From: Flavobacterium branchiarum
Lineage (GTDB): Bacteria; Bacteroidota; Bacteroidia; Flavobacteriales; Flavobacteriaceae
Direction: 5' to 3'
Assembly (NCBI RefSeq): GCF_030409845.1
Contig: NZ_JAUFQQ010000003.1
Span: 2,232,001 to 2,296,000 of the forward strand
DNA: 64,000 bases
The first letter of the stretch is position 1; the number at the start of each line of letters is the position of its first letter. Shown in pieces: positions 46,750 through 57,300 of this stretch. The translations under genes were made by a program, and so were the position numbers. Under the pieces are notes generated by a model, which saw only the letters and a list, made by a program, of their open reading frames with translations, ran no database searches and was not told the DNA's origin.

Positions 46750-47115
46750 AATTGTTGTTTTTATCATTAATAAATAAAGTGATTATACCATTTACTATCT
46801 TCTACCTCCTACTTCTTTATCTAAATAAAATTACTAGTGCTTTGTAAGCAAACAGGTAAATTTTCAACACGTTGCTTTTACTTATTAAAAGACTGAGGTA
46901 TCCTTTTTTTTCAACATTATTAATCTGTAGTAAATTTAAAAATACAAAATGAAGATAAGATGAATATGCAATCATAAACCAAACTATTCAACTATAAAAC
47001 AAATAGTTATCATTAAAACTTATAAACAAAAAACGCTATTAGAAATAGCGTTTTTTGTATTCTGCACAATAGTAATTTCTCTCTGACTCAAACAAATTAA
47101 GTCAAAATTATAAAT
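46750..47115. terminator. Intergenic region with terminator
   Basis: AAAAAACGCTATT at 47028-47040 pairs with AATAGCGTTTTTT at 47044-47056 around an AGA loop, ending the AHSA1 gene on the minus strand (it could work both ways). No other element is seen in this ~360-bp gap. Confidence 0.8.
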
Positions 47116-47616
47116 TTATTTTTCAGATAAACCTAGCAGTAAATCCTCTAAATTTTTAAGTGTCATCGTAAATCCCTCTTTAAACCCCATTTCAATCATT
47201 CGTTCTAAACGCTCAAGAGATTCGTTATAAATGCTAATACTGACTTTTGTTATTCCGTTTTGCTCACTAAAGCTCAAATCCCATTCAGAACCAATCGGCT
47301 CTTCATTTTCATCTTTATCAGTAAAAGCATTCAACATTTTAAAATTAGTTTTTGGACTAATGGAAGTATACTTCTGAACTGACCAATGCTCCTCTCCTGC
47401 TGGGCTAACCATGGCATAAAATCTTTTTCCTCCTACTTCAAAATTCATAAATTTTGTTTTCGATGACCAAGGTTTGGGTGCCCACCATTGATCTAGGATT
47501 TCTTGTTTTGAAAAAGCATCCCATACCATTGAAAGGTTGGAAGCAAATTCTCTACTTATGCTTACCGTTTTTGTTGTTTTGTCAATTGTAAAATCAAAAA
47601 GCAAATCGTTTTTCAT
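47116..47616 (-). CDS. SRPBCC/AHSA1 domain protein
   Basis: 166 residues, cytosolic. The text [20 protein letters not shown] followed by [10 protein letters not shown] is the N-terminal signature of the AHSA1/START-like SRPBCC family (helix-grip fold). Later strands include [20 protein letters not shown] and [20 protein letters not shown]. Members bind hydrophobic ligands or act as stress-related proteins; the ligand is unknown. It is a single gene with a terminator just downstream, divergent from the SusC/SusD operon. Confidence 0.88.
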   Translation of the reverse strand: MKNDLLFDFTIDKTTKTVSISREFASNLSMVWDAFSKQEILDQWWAPKPWSSKTKFMNFEVGGKRFYAMVSPAGEEHWSVQKYTSISPKTNFKMLNAFTDKDENEEPIGSEWDLSFSEQNGITKVSISIYNESLERLERMIEMGFKEGFTMTLKNLEDLLLGLSEK

Positions 47617-47908
47617 TTTTTCTATTCTTTAATTGGTGATAATACTACATCAAAATATTCTTATAGCCCTTTTAGAACTGGCCCGATCTCGTCGCTCCTT
47701 TTAGTAAATAAAACTAGCAATTCATACATGTAAAGATACGAATAAAAGTACTTTTAGTAGTAACTGCAATATAATATCGATAATCAGTTTAAAAAAAAAT
47801 CTGACAAAACAAAAGCACCCAAAAACACCTACAACACTCAATTACAACTTATTGAATAAACAACACCAAAATTAATTAACTTTTTTTGTAAAAAAAAACA
47901 GTTAAAAT

Positions 47909-47938
47909 TTGGGAACTAATATTTTTAACATACTTTTG
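47909..47938 (+). promoter_or_regulatory. Bacteroidota-type promoter of the SusC/SusD operon
   Basis: TTG at 47909-47911 and TACTTTTG at 47931-47938 are separated by 19 bp, matching the -33 TTG / -7 TAnnTTTG consensus exactly. The expected transcript start is near 47945, giving a leader of about 370 nt before the SusC start. Confidence 0.65.
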
Positions 47939-48200
47939 TCCTATCAAATTAGTAGAATTAATAGAGTTAAATAAATTAAAAAACAAAAGATTAAATACTT
48001 CCAAATACACTTCTATTTATATGAAGTAAGAATCAATTGAAAATCCATTCATCACGCAACAAACATCAGTCACGAAATCATAAAACTGTTATAAGGCACA
48101 TCCTAAATTATAGGATTGAAATCTTGTGAAAAATCAATTCAAATAGTAGTAATCAAAAAATATAAAAATGAAAAAACGAATGCAACTCAGATAAAAAAAA

Positions 48201-48296
48201 ACCATTTCTGCGGCAACAGAAATGGTAAAGCTTAAAGAAATTGTTCATCTCTAAAAAGAAAGCGTAAAAGGAGTTAATCCGTTTACAGCTCCTTTA
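48201..48296 (+). promoter_or_regulatory. Hairpins in the SusC leader
   Basis: ACCATTTCTG at 48201-48210 pairs with CAGAAATGGT at 48217-48226 (6-nt loop). AAAGGAG at 48267-48273 pairs with CTCCTTT at 48289-48295. The second ends 23 bp before the start codon. The first has its U run only on the minus strand, so it is not a plus-strand terminator. A leader regulatory role is possible. Confidence 0.45.
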
Positions 48297-48318
48297 TTTA
48301 TTAAACTAAAACAAAGTA

Positions 48319-51300
48319 ATGAAAAAAATAATAAATAGACTGCTATGGTTATGTGTTTTATTGATTTCCATCGGAATTAAAGCACAAGAAACCAAAGCGT
48401 TAATTCAGTCTAAACTCGACGGAACTGTCATTGATGCAGTAACAAAACAGCCAATTATTGGTGCTTCTATAAACATAAAAGGCACTACACACGGAGCAAT
48501 AACAGATTTTGATGGAAAATTTCATTTTCAAACAGGTCAAAAACTCCCTTACACATTGATTGTAAGTTATATGGGGTACAAAAAAAACGAAACTGTAGTC
48601 AATCAAAATTCAGTTGTAATTAGCCTTACCGAAGAACCCAATGCTTTGTCTGAAGTTGTAGTTACTGCTCTTGGTATCACAAAAGAAAAAAAATCTTTAG
48701 GATATACCACGCAATCACTTAAAAACAAAGATATAGCAGAAACAAAAGAAACAAATTTCTTGAATAGCCTTTCTGGAAAACTAGCAGGTGTGCGTATTAC
48801 CAACTCACAAGGAGATATGGGATCTTCACGTATTGTTATTCGTGGCGAAACTTCGATTGCAGGAAATAACCAACCTTTATTTGTTGTTGATGGAGTTCCG
48901 GTAGACAACTCCCAATTGGGAAGTTTTGGAGGCGCAACTCGTGACTTTAAAAATGCTGTTGCCGATTTAAATCCTCAAGACATTGAAACATTAACGGTAT
49001 TAAAAGGTCCTAACGCGGCGGCTCTTTACGGATCACGTGCCGCGCATGGTGTTGTTCTTATAACTACAAAATCAGGAAAAGGCCAGCAAGGACTTGGAGT
49101 AAGCTTCAGCACTGGTATAACAGTCTCTCAAGTGGCTACTCTGCCTAGTTTTCAAAATTCGTTTGGTCAAGGGTCAAACGGAAAATTTAGCTATGTAGAT
49201 GGTAAAGGTGGTGGTATTAATGATGGTGTTGATGAAAGTTGGGGACCAAAATTAGATGGCCGTCTTATCCCTCAATTTAATTCAAATGGCGTAGCTGTCC
49301 CTTTTGTGGCTCATCCAAATAATGTAAAAAACTTCTTTAATACAGGTCTTACTTTTGATAATAGTATTGCTGTGGCTAGATCTGACGAAAAATCTGATTT
49401 CCGTTTAGGGGTAAATAATCAAAAACAATTAGGGACAGTACCAAACAGCGAAATCAACAAAACAAACTTTACAATCAATACAAATTACCAGATATCCAAA
49501 AACATAAAAATTGGTGTAACAGGAAACTATATTGTTACTGATGCTCCTGCCCTTCCTGGTGGTCCTTCGGGTAATCGTGCTGCAGGTGTAATGCTTCAGT
49601 TTCTTTGGTTTGGACGTCAAGTAGATGTTAATGAACTTAGAAATAATAGAGATGTTAACTGGAACAGTAGCTATTATAGCAATCCGTATTGGAATGCCTA
49701 TTATAATACGACCAGCCAGCAACGCAACCGTATAATCGGGGATATTCATTTGGAAGCAAAAATCATAGATGGATTAAATTTCAGATTCCGTACTGGAATT
49801 GACTATTATAATGATCGTAGAAAATACGAAATTAAACATGGCACAAGCGGAACTCCTTTTGGTTCCTATGCTGAAGATGCTTATACTGTAAATGAAAGAA
49901 ATACAGAGGGTATTTTTCAATATACCAAAAAACTGACTAGCGATTTTAGCTTAGATGCGCTTACTGGATTTAATATTCGTAACCATAGCGATGCAAACAA
50001 TTATCAAAAAGCACCCCGCTTGGCTGTACCTGATTTATATACTTTGAATAATTCACGTGATCCGTTGACTTCTTCAAATTATTTATCAAAATTAAGAGTT
50101 TATAGTGTATATGCATCTGCTCAAGTTGGTTATAAAAACTATGCTTTTTTAAACCTAACGGCTCGTAATGACTGGTCATCGACATTACCAAGTAGTAACC
50201 GCTCGTACTTCTACCCTTCTATTAATGGTAGTTTAGTTCTAACTGATGCTTTGAATCTAAAAAGTAATACACTCGATTTTCTAAAACTTCGCGGTGGATG
50301 GTCTGAAGTTGGTAATGATGCAGATCCGTATCAATTGTCTACCGTTTATAATTTCCAAACTGCATTTGATGGTAATCCGATTCAAACTTCTTCACAAAAG
50401 AAACTCAATGAAAACCTAAAACCAGAAACAACCCGCTCTACCGAAATTGGTATCGAATCTTCTTTCTGGAAAAACAGATTGCATCTTGATGTTGCTTACT
50501 ATAACACCAATAGTTTTGACCAGATTCTGGAAATTAAAACCACTACTGCTAGCGGTTATAATTCTCAGTTAATTAATGCCGGAAAAATTAACAACCGCGG
50601 TATCGAAATTCAATTGGACGGAAGCCCTATCCAGACTCAAAATTTCAAATGGAATGTAGGCGCTAATTATTCTAAGAATATAAGCAAGGTTGAAATTCTT
50701 GATTATGAAAAACAAATTCAAAACTACACCATTGGTACATCAGGAGGTGTCGATGTATTGGCCTCTGTAGGTCAAGCCTATGGTGCACTTTATGGTACTG
50801 CTTATCAGCGTGACGCAAATGGAAACATTGTTGTAGGCGCAAATGGTTTACCAAAAGCCGATCCGCAAAAGAAGGTATTAGGACATTATACTCCTGACTA
50901 TATTGCTGGTCTTACCAACACATTTACATACAAAAATATTGAATTGTCTTTCCTTATTGATGCTAGTGTAGGCGGAGAACTTTTTTCGGGAACTAACCGA
51001 ACTGGAAACTATACAGGAGTACTAGCCCAAACCCTACCTGGCCGTGATGCTGCCAATGGCGGATTAAGCTACTATGATAATTCGGGTACAAAAACCTTAC
51101 TTGGTGGTGGAGCAGCGCCAAGTGGAGCAACAGTTTATGATGACGGAATGATTTTTAAAGGGGTATATGCTGATGGGGCTCCTAATAATCAAGTGATAAG
51201 TGCACAGGAATACTACAAATCATCCTATAATATTAGCGAAGCTTATGTATACAGTTCAACTTTTGTAAAACTAAGAGAGATAAAACTTGCTTACAGCTTC

Positions 51301-51498
51301 AATAAAACATTTGTTAAGAAACTCGGATTGCAAGCAGCCAGTCTTACCGCAGTTGGTCGTAATCTGCTGTTTATCTATAAAGACGCTCCTAATATTGACC
51401 CTGAAACGGCTTTCAACACCGGAAATGCGCAAGGCTTAGAAAGTTTGTCCTTGCCAACGACTAGAAATTTTAGCCTTAATCTTAATGTCAAATTTTAA
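48319..51498 (+). CDS. SusC/RagA-type TonB-linked outer-membrane protein
   Basis: 1059 residues. The signal peptide ends near GIKAQ. A CarboxypepD_reg-like domain (GTVIDAVTKQPIIGASINIK ... TDFDGKFHF) leads to a plug with ALSEVVVTALGI, LAGVRITNSQG, RIVIRGETSI and QPLFVVDGVPVDNS, the SusC signature. The barrel ends SLNLNVKF. It forms a complex with the SusD-like lipoprotein encoded 12 bp later and imports a polymer-derived oligosaccharide or peptide with TonB energy. No glycosidase, peptidase or sensor is adjacent, so the substrate cannot be predicted. Confidence 0.95.
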   Translation: MKKIINRLLWLCVLLISIGIKAQETKALIQSKLDGTVIDAVTKQPIIGASINIKGTTHGAITDFDGKFHFQTGQKLPYTLIVSYMGYKKNETVVNQNSVVISLTEEPNALSEVVVTALGITKEKKSLGYTTQSLKNKDIAETKETNFLNSLSGKLAGVRITNSQGDMGSSRIVIRGETSIAGNNQPLFVVDGVPVDNSQLGSFGGATRDFKNAVADLNPQDIETLTVLKGPNAAALYGSRAAHGVVLITTKSGKGQQGLGVSFSTGITVSQVATLPSFQNSFGQGSNGKFSYVDGKGGGINDGVDESWGPKLDGRLIPQFNSNGVAVPFVAHPNNVKNFFNTGLTFDNSIAVARSDEKSDFRLGVNNQKQLGTVPNSEINKTNFTINTNYQISKNIKIGVTGNYIVTDAPALPGGPSGNRAAGVMLQFLWFGRQVDVNELRNNRDVNWNSSYYSNPYWNAYYNTTSQQRNRIIGDIHLEAKIIDGLNFRFRTGIDYYNDRRKYEIKHGTSGTPFGSYAEDAYTVNERNTEGIFQYTKKLTSDFSLDALTGFNIRNHSDANNYQKAPRLAVPDLYTLNNSRDPLTSSNYLSKLRVYSVYASAQVGYKNYAFLNLTARNDWSSTLPSSNRSYFYPSINGSLVLTDALNLKSNTLDFLKLRGGWSEVGNDADPYQLSTVYNFQTAFDGNPIQTSSQKKLNENLKPETTRSTEIGIESSFWKNRLHLDVAYYNTNSFDQILEIKTTTASGYNSQLINAGKINNRGIEIQLDGSPIQTQNFKWNVGANYSKNISKVEILDYEKQIQNYTIGTSGGVDVLASVGQAYGALYGTAYQRDANGNIVVGANGLPKADPQKKVLGHYTPDYIAGLTNTFTYKNIELSFLIDASVGGELFSGTNRTGNYTGVLAQTLPGRDAANGGLSYYDNSGTKTLLGGGAAPSGATVYDDGMIFKGVYADGAPNNQVISAQEYYKSSYNISEAYVYSSTFVKLREIKLAYSFNKTFVKKLGLQAASLTAVGRNLLFIYKDAPNIDPETAFNTGNAQGLESLSLPTTRNFSLNLNVKF

Positions 51499-51510
51499 AA
51501 ACTCAGAATC

Positions 51511-52935
51511 ATGCTAAAAAAAATAGTATATATAACACTACTTGCATTATCAGTGACTTCATGCAATGATAGCTTGGATGATATTAATAGAAATCCAAAT
51601 GCAACAGAAACTCCATTGGCCCCTTACCTATTAACTGGAACGTTAAAACAAGGAGCCGACATATATTGGGGATCAGATAATAACTTCAATTCGTCTTTGT
51701 TGTTTGTTCAACATTGGGCCAAAATTCAATATACCGAACCAGATAGATATGATGTATCTAATACTTCTTTCGTTTCTTTATGGAATACTGGATATGCAAC
51801 CTTGATTACAGATTTGAATACAATTCTAGATTTTCCTGAACAACAAGCAAATTCAAATTATAAAGGGATTGCACTTACCTTACGTTCATGGACTTTTTTA
51901 TTGTTGACAGATGCTTATGGTAACATTCCTTATAAAGAAGCGGGTAAAAAAATAACACCAGCCTATAATTCTCAAAAAGAAGTATATATCGGATTACTTG
52001 AAGATTTAAAACAAGCACAGTCTTTGTTAAGTTCTACAAACGGAGCTGTTACTGGAGATTTGGCATATAAAGGTGATATTTCGAAATGGAAGAAACTAGT
52101 GAATTCGCTTCGTTTAAGAATTGCGCTAAGAATCTCAGACAAAGAACCTGCTCTAGCCAAACAAACTGCAATTGAGGCTACAACAGATCCTGCAGGAGTA
52201 ATTAGCAACAATAGTGAAATTTTTAAGTTCAATTATATCAGTTCTCCTCAACAAAATCCTGCTTCAGCTTGGTTTGAAACACGTGATGATTTCCGTATTT
52301 CGAAAACATTGGTTGATAAGTTAAATGAGCTATCCGATCCTCGTTTGCCTGTTTATGCACAGTTACCATCGGATGCAAGCGTAGGTAAATACGTTGGAGG
52401 TGCCAATGGTTTATCAAATAGTGATGCCAACAGTCAAGGATTTGCAAAAACATCAAAACCAGGTACTTATTTCTTAACCTCTTCGTCACCTGCTGTTATC
52501 GTATCTTACTCTGAAGTTTTGTTTAATCTGTCTGAAGCTGTAGCCCGTGGTTATATCGATGGAGATGCCGAGCAACTGTATAAAAATGCAATTACGGCAT
52601 CATTCAACCAATTTGGAATTACCGATGCTACAACAATTTCTAATTATCTAAACCAAGCAACTGTAAAGTACGATGCTACAAATTATGCTAAGTCTATAGG
52701 TACACAAAAATGGATTGCTTTCTTCGGACAAGGTCTTGATGCCTTTGCTGAATGGAGAAGACTTGATTATCCTGTTTTAAAAGCAGGTCCAAACACCGTT
52801 TTAGATGGTAAAATACCTTCTCGCTTTTTTTATCCAGGTACTGAACAATCGCTAAATGGAGTTAACTACAAAGCAACTATAAGTACTCAAGGTCAAGATT
52901 TACTTACTACTAAACTATGGTTTGACGCTAAATAA
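51511..52935 (+). CDS. SusD/RagB-type substrate-binding lipoprotein
   Basis: 474 residues with a lipobox ending at Cys18 (SVTSC-NDSLDD). The text DDINRNPNATETPLAPYLLT, LRSWTFLLLTDAYGNIPYKE (TPR-like helix with the common DAYGNIPY), WKKLVNSLRLRIALRISDK and the C-terminal EWRRLDYPVL fit the SusD-like type 2 family. It sits on the cell surface as a lid over the SusC barrel. It is followed 43 bp later by a strong terminator, so this is a two-gene operon. Confidence 0.93.
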   Translation: MLKKIVYITLLALSVTSCNDSLDDINRNPNATETPLAPYLLTGTLKQGADIYWGSDNNFNSSLLFVQHWAKIQYTEPDRYDVSNTSFVSLWNTGYATLITDLNTILDFPEQQANSNYKGIALTLRSWTFLLLTDAYGNIPYKEAGKKITPAYNSQKEVYIGLLEDLKQAQSLLSSTNGAVTGDLAYKGDISKWKKLVNSLRLRIALRISDKEPALAKQTAIEATTDPAGVISNNSEIFKFNYISSPQQNPASAWFETRDDFRISKTLVDKLNELSDPRLPVYAQLPSDASVGKYVGGANGLSNSDANSQGFAKTSKPGTYFLTSSSPAVIVSYSEVLFNLSEAVARGYIDGDAEQLYKNAITASFNQFGITDATTISNYLNQATVKYDATNYAKSIGTQKWIAFFGQGLDAFAEWRRLDYPVLKAGPNTVLDGKIPSRFFYPGTEQSLNGVNYKATISTQGQDLLTTKLWFDAK

Positions 52936-52978
52936 AAAGAATTCTAAGCGCTATTAGTTTTCTAAAATGTGCTAAACT

Positions 52979-53027
52979 AATCAGGCTAATAAATTACTAA
53001 TACGTGATTTATTAGCCTGATTTATTT
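52979..53027 (+). terminator. Terminator of SusC/SusD operon
   Basis: AATCAGGCTAATAAA at 52979-52993 pairs perfectly with TTTATTAGCCTGATT at 53008-53022, followed by a T-rich stretch. Confidence 0.85.
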
Positions 53028-53045
53028 GTTTTGTGTGTATATAAA

Positions 53046-53140
53046 TGAAAAAAGCGACCCTTGTGAGGCCGCTTTGAATGTTTTCACAACGGAATAATCC
53101 TTATTGTGAATTGCTTCAAAATTGTATTGCAATGATACAA
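53046..53140 (-). ncRNA. tracrRNA
   Basis: On the minus strand, CAATACAATTTTGAAGCAAT followed by TCACAAT (53129 down to 53103) is complementary to the first ~27 nt of the crRNA-strand repeat, with a single bulged base. It is followed by a nexus-like segment (AAGGATTATTCC, then GTTGTGAAAAC) and a hairpin at 53075-53051 (AAAGCGGCC with GGTCGCTTT, one wobble pair) ending in a run of Ts. This is the layout of a Cas9 tracrRNA. It is divergent from cas9, whose start is ~80 bp away. The 5' end is approximate, as no clear promoter was found. Confidence 0.85.
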
Positions 53141-53221
53141 CAAAATCTCTAATCTTAATTATGGCTATCCGTAAATCAATTAATTATCTTTTACTTAATT
53201 TTAGAAATTAATTTTTTAGAG

Positions 53222-56200
53222 ATGAAAAAAATATTAGGATTAGACTTAGGAACAACTTCTATTGGATGGGCATATGTGCATGAAGCAGAAAATAATGATG
53301 AAACATCATCAATAATAAATTCAGGTGTACGCATAGTTCCTCTTACTACCGATGAAGAATCCGACTTCAAAAAAGGTAATACAATCTCCATAAATGCAGA
53401 CAGAACATTAAAGCGTGGAGCAAGACGTGGCTTACAACGTTTTAAACAAAGAAGAGATGCGTTATTAGAAACCTTTAATAAAATAAATTTTATTTCAACT
53501 GATTTTGTTTATGCTGAAACAGGAAAATCAACTACTTTTTCTTCCTATCAACTAAGAGCAAAAGCAGCAGTTGAGGCAGTCTCTAAAGAAGAGCTAGTTC
53601 AAGTTCTATTGATGCTTAATAAAAAAAGAGGGTATAAAAGTAGCCGAAAAGCAAAAACAGCTGAAGAAGGAGACGCAATAGATGGAATGAAAATCGCTAA
53701 AGAGATTTTCGATAACAATTTAACACCTGGACAATGGGTTCACAATTCTTTATCGAAAGATAGAAAATTTGTTCCTGATTTTTATCGTTCGGATTTACAG
53801 AAGGAATTAGAAAAGATTGTTCGTTTTCAAAATCAGTTTCATCCTGAGCAGATTAATGATAAATTATTAGAAGATATTCAAGGTAAAACAAGAAATGCTA
53901 CCTCCTATCATTTTACAAAAACATTAAATATTGAACTTTCAGAGAATAAAGGGAATCGTGAAGAAACCAAATTGCAACATTACAAATGGAGAAATGAAGC
54001 TTTGGCAAAGGAACTCGATTTAAAAGTTTTAGCCTTTATTTGTACCGAAATCAATAATCAAATTAATCAATCTAGTGGCTATCTTGGTGCTATTAGTGAC
54101 CGAAGCAAAGAACTGTATTTCAATCAGGAAACTGTTGGACAATTTCAATATAAACAGCTTGAAAAAGACCCACATGCCAAACTAAAAAATCAAGTCTTTT
54201 ATCGTCAAGATTATTTAGATGAATTTGAAAAAATTTGGAAAACGCAAAAACAATTTCATCCCGAATTAAATGATCAACTAGAAACAGAAATTAAAGACAT
54301 AACTATTTTTTATCAACGAAAACTTAAGTCTCAGAAGCATCTTGTAAGTTTTTGTGAATTTGAAAAGGGGCACAAAGCAATTCCTAAATCATCTCCTTTA
54401 TTTCAAGAATTTAGGATTTGGCAAAATTTAAATAACGTGGTCGTTAAAAATGAAACGACAAAAGAACTTATTCCTTTGGGTGAAGACCTGAAAAAACTTT
54501 TCGCTCAAGAATTATTGTTTAAAGATAGTATGACCGATTCTCAAATGTTATCTTTTTGTGAGCTAAAAAAAGGAACGCATACTGTTAATTTTAAAAAAAT
54601 AGAAGGCAACAGAACCAATACTTCAATTTTCAAAGCTTTTGAAAAAATACTTGAAGTAGAAGGATATGAAATGGATTTTTCTAAAATGAAACCTACAGAA
54701 ATAAAAGAAGCAGTGCTTACAATATTTGAAACTTTAGAAATCAATACTGCTATTCTTAATTTTGACCCAACTATTCAAGGGGATAATTTTGACAAACAGA
54801 CCTATTACCAGTTTTGGCACTTATTATATGCAGCAGAAGATGATGAATATTTGAAAAAAAGTTTAATGAGTAAATTTGGTTTCAAAGAAATTCATATCCC
54901 TTTTCTTCTGAATATAAGTCTACAAGCCGATTATGGTAGCTTAAGTGCTAAAGCAATTAAAAAAATATTACCTCATTTGATTGATGGACATATTTACGAT
55001 AAAGCATGCACATTAGTAGGATATAATCATTCGTCTTCTTTAACAACAGAACAAAATAATGAAAGAATTTTAAAAGATACTTTAGAATTACTTAAAAAAA
55101 ACAGCTTAAGAAATCCTGTCGTAGAAAAGATACTTAATCAAATGATTAATGTAATTAATGCTATTGTAAAAGACCCAGCATTAGGAAAACCTGATGAGAT
55201 TCGTGTAGAATTAGCTCGAGAGTTAAAAAACAATAATGAACAACGTAGCGAAATGACTAAGGTTATTAATAAAAGTACTGCCGAGCATGAGCAAATTAGG
55301 AAATTATTACATACCGAATTTGGAATTCATCGTGTTACTAGAAATGACATAATAAGATATAAACTTTGGAAAGAATGTGACGGAATTTCATTATACACAG
55401 GAAAGCCAATTGAACCATCCAAATTGTTTACTAAAGAGTATGACATTGAACATATTATTCCAAAATCACGTTTGTTTGACGATAGTTTTTCTAATAAAAC
55501 AATTTGTGAACGTCAATTAAATATTGAGAAAAGTAATAAAACTGCTTACTCTTTTTTACAAGAAAAATTATCTGCTGAAGAATTTGATCAATTCGAAAAA
55601 AGGATAAAAAGTTTGTTTGGCAAAATAAGCAGAACAAAACAGAACAAACTCTTAATGGCAGATAATGAAATCCCTGAAGGTTTTATTGACCGTCAATTAA
55701 GAGAGACACAATATATTGCAAAAAAGGCCAAAGAAATTTTACTTGAAATTTCAAGAAATGTAACTTCAACTATTGGAAGTGTAACTGATAAACTACGCGA
55801 TGACTGGGAATTGGTTGATGTGATGAAAGAACTCAATTGGGATAAATACGACAAATTAGGATTGACTCATATTGAAGAAGGTAAGAACGGAGAACGCTTG
55901 TACAAAATTAAAGATTGGACAAAGAGAAATGACCATCGTCATCATGCCATGGATGCTATAACTGTTGCTTTTACTAAATCTGCCTATATTCAGTATTTAA
56001 ATAATCTTAATGCAAAAACGCAAGGCGATAAAAAAGCAGATTCTATCTATGGAATTGAGGCAAAATATTTAAGAAGAGATAAGAATAACAAACTTAGATT
56101 TATCGAGCCAATGCCCAACTTTAGAGAAGAAGCCAAAAAGCAACTCGAAAGTATTTTAATTTCCTACAAAGCAAAAAACAAAGTGGTTACTAAAAATAAA

Positions 56201-57298
56201 AATATCACTATAAAAAGTGGTGGAACCAATCAGAAAATTCAACTTACACCAAGGGGGCAATTGCATGAAGCTACCATTTACGGTAAACTGCAACAATATG
56301 TAACCAAAGAAGAAAAAGTAAATGCCAATTTCACTAAAGAATATATCACTAAGGTAGCAAAGAAAGAATTTCGAGAAGCGCTCCTAAAACGATTAAAAGA
56401 AAACGATAACGACTCTGAAAAAGCTTTTACAGGAAAAAATGCACTGAACAAATCACCAATATATATCAGTTTAAAAGATAAAATTACAGTTCCAGAAAAA
56501 GTAAAAACAGTTTGGCTAGAAGATAATTATACTATCCGAAAAGACATTACACCTGATAATTTTAAAGATTTAAAAAGTATTGACAAAGTAATTGATGTAG
56601 GTTTAAAAACTATTCTTGAAAACCGATTAAATCAATATGCTAATGATTCGAAAAAAGCTTTTAGTAATTTAGATGAAAATCCTATTTGGCAGAACAAAGA
56701 AAAAGGAATTACTATAAAACGAATAACTATAAGAGGCATTAGCAATGCTCAATCTTTGCATACCAAAAGAGATCATTTAAGAAATGAAATTTTAGACAAA
56801 AAAAACAATCCTATTCCAGTAGATTTTGTGAGTACAGGAAACAATCATCATGTAGCAATTTATGAAGATGAAAAAGGAAATCTACAAGAAGAAATTGTAA
56901 CCTTTTTTGATGCGGTTATTCGTAAAAATGAAAGCCTTTCGATTATTAATAAGAATCATAGTTCTGGATGGAAGTTTTTATTTACAATGAAAAAAAATGA
57001 AGTTTTTATTTTCCCTTCAGAAAATTTTAATCCAAATGAAATAGATTTATTAAATCCAATGAATTATAGCTTAATTAGTCCAAATATGTATAAAGTTCAG
57101 TCTTTATCAATAATTAAATATGGTAATGCTACAATTAGAGACTTCAAATTCAGACATCATCTTGAAACAACCCTAACAGACAAAAAAGAATTAGTAAACA
57201 TAACTTATAAACAAATAAAAAGCTTACCACCATTGCAAAACATTATAAAAGTCAGAATCAATCATTTAGGTCAAATTATTCAAATTGGAGAATATTAG
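53222..57298 (+). CDS. cas9: Cas9 endonuclease, type II-C
   Basis: 1358 residues, at the large end of II-C enzymes as usual for Bacteroidota. RuvC-I KKILGLDLGTTSIGWAYV carries Asp8; an Arg-rich bridge helix (RTLKRGARRGLQRFKQRRDA) follows at ~60-80. RuvC-II DEIRVELARELK has Glu663. The HNH domain shows YDIEHIIPKSRLFDDSFSNK with His744. RuvC-III HRHHAMDA has His908 and Asp911. All catalytic residues are present, so the nuclease should cut both strands of target DNA. The C-terminal ~350 residues hold the wedge and PAM-interacting parts; the PAM cannot be read. It is followed 2 bp later by cas1 and by no csn2 or cas4, which defines subtype II-C. Confidence 0.97.
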   Translation: MKKILGLDLGTTSIGWAYVHEAENNDETSSIINSGVRIVPLTTDEESDFKKGNTISINADRTLKRGARRGLQRFKQRRDALLETFNKINFISTDFVYAETGKSTTFSSYQLRAKAAVEAVSKEELVQVLLMLNKKRGYKSSRKAKTAEEGDAIDGMKIAKEIFDNNLTPGQWVHNSLSKDRKFVPDFYRSDLQKELEKIVRFQNQFHPEQINDKLLEDIQGKTRNATSYHFTKTLNIELSENKGNREETKLQHYKWRNEALAKELDLKVLAFICTEINNQINQSSGYLGAISDRSKELYFNQETVGQFQYKQLEKDPHAKLKNQVFYRQDYLDEFEKIWKTQKQFHPELNDQLETEIKDITIFYQRKLKSQKHLVSFCEFEKGHKAIPKSSPLFQEFRIWQNLNNVVVKNETTKELIPLGEDLKKLFAQELLFKDSMTDSQMLSFCELKKGTHTVNFKKIEGNRTNTSIFKAFEKILEVEGYEMDFSKMKPTEIKEAVLTIFETLEINTAILNFDPTIQGDNFDKQTYYQFWHLLYAAEDDEYLKKSLMSKFGFKEIHIPFLLNISLQADYGSLSAKAIKKILPHLIDGHIYDKACTLVGYNHSSSLTTEQNNERILKDTLELLKKNSLRNPVVEKILNQMINVINAIVKDPALGKPDEIRVELARELKNNNEQRSEMTKVINKSTAEHEQIRKLLHTEFGIHRVTRNDIIRYKLWKECDGISLYTGKPIEPSKLFTKEYDIEHIIPKSRLFDDSFSNKTICERQLNIEKSNKTAYSFLQEKLSAEEFDQFEKRIKSLFGKISRTKQNKLLMADNEIPEGFIDRQLRETQYIAKKAKEILLEISRNVTSTIGSVTDKLRDDWELVDVMKELNWDKYDKLGLTHIEEGKNGERLYKIKDWTKRNDHRHHAMDAITVAFTKSAYIQYLNNLNAKTQGDKKADSIYGIEAKYLRRDKNNKLRFIEPMPNFREEAKKQLESILISYKAKNKVVTKNKNITIKSGGTNQKIQLTPRGQLHEATIYGKLQQYVTKEEKVNANFTKEYITKVAKKEFREALLKRLKENDNDSEKAFTGKNALNKSPIYISLKDKITVPEKVKTVWLEDNYTIRKDITPDNFKDLKSIDKVIDVGLKTILENRLNQYANDSKKAFSNLDENPIWQNKEKGITIKRITIRGISNAQSLHTKRDHLRNEILDKKNNPIPVDFVSTGNNHHVAIYEDEKGNLQEEIVTFFDAVIRKNESLSIINKNHSSGWKFLFTMKKNEVFIFPSENFNPNEIDLLNPMNYSLISPNMYKVQSLSIIKYGNATIRDFKFRHHLETTLTDKKELVNITYKQIKSLPPLQNIIKVRINHLGQIIQIGEY

Positions 57299-57300
57299 TT

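Noticed and set aside
48201..48226. Plus-strand terminator in the SusC leader
   Set aside because: The hairpin has no following T run on the plus strand; the run is on the other side.
53103..53220. tracrRNA on the plus strand
   Set aside because: No nexus or terminator follows the anti-repeat text on that strand, while the minus strand has both.
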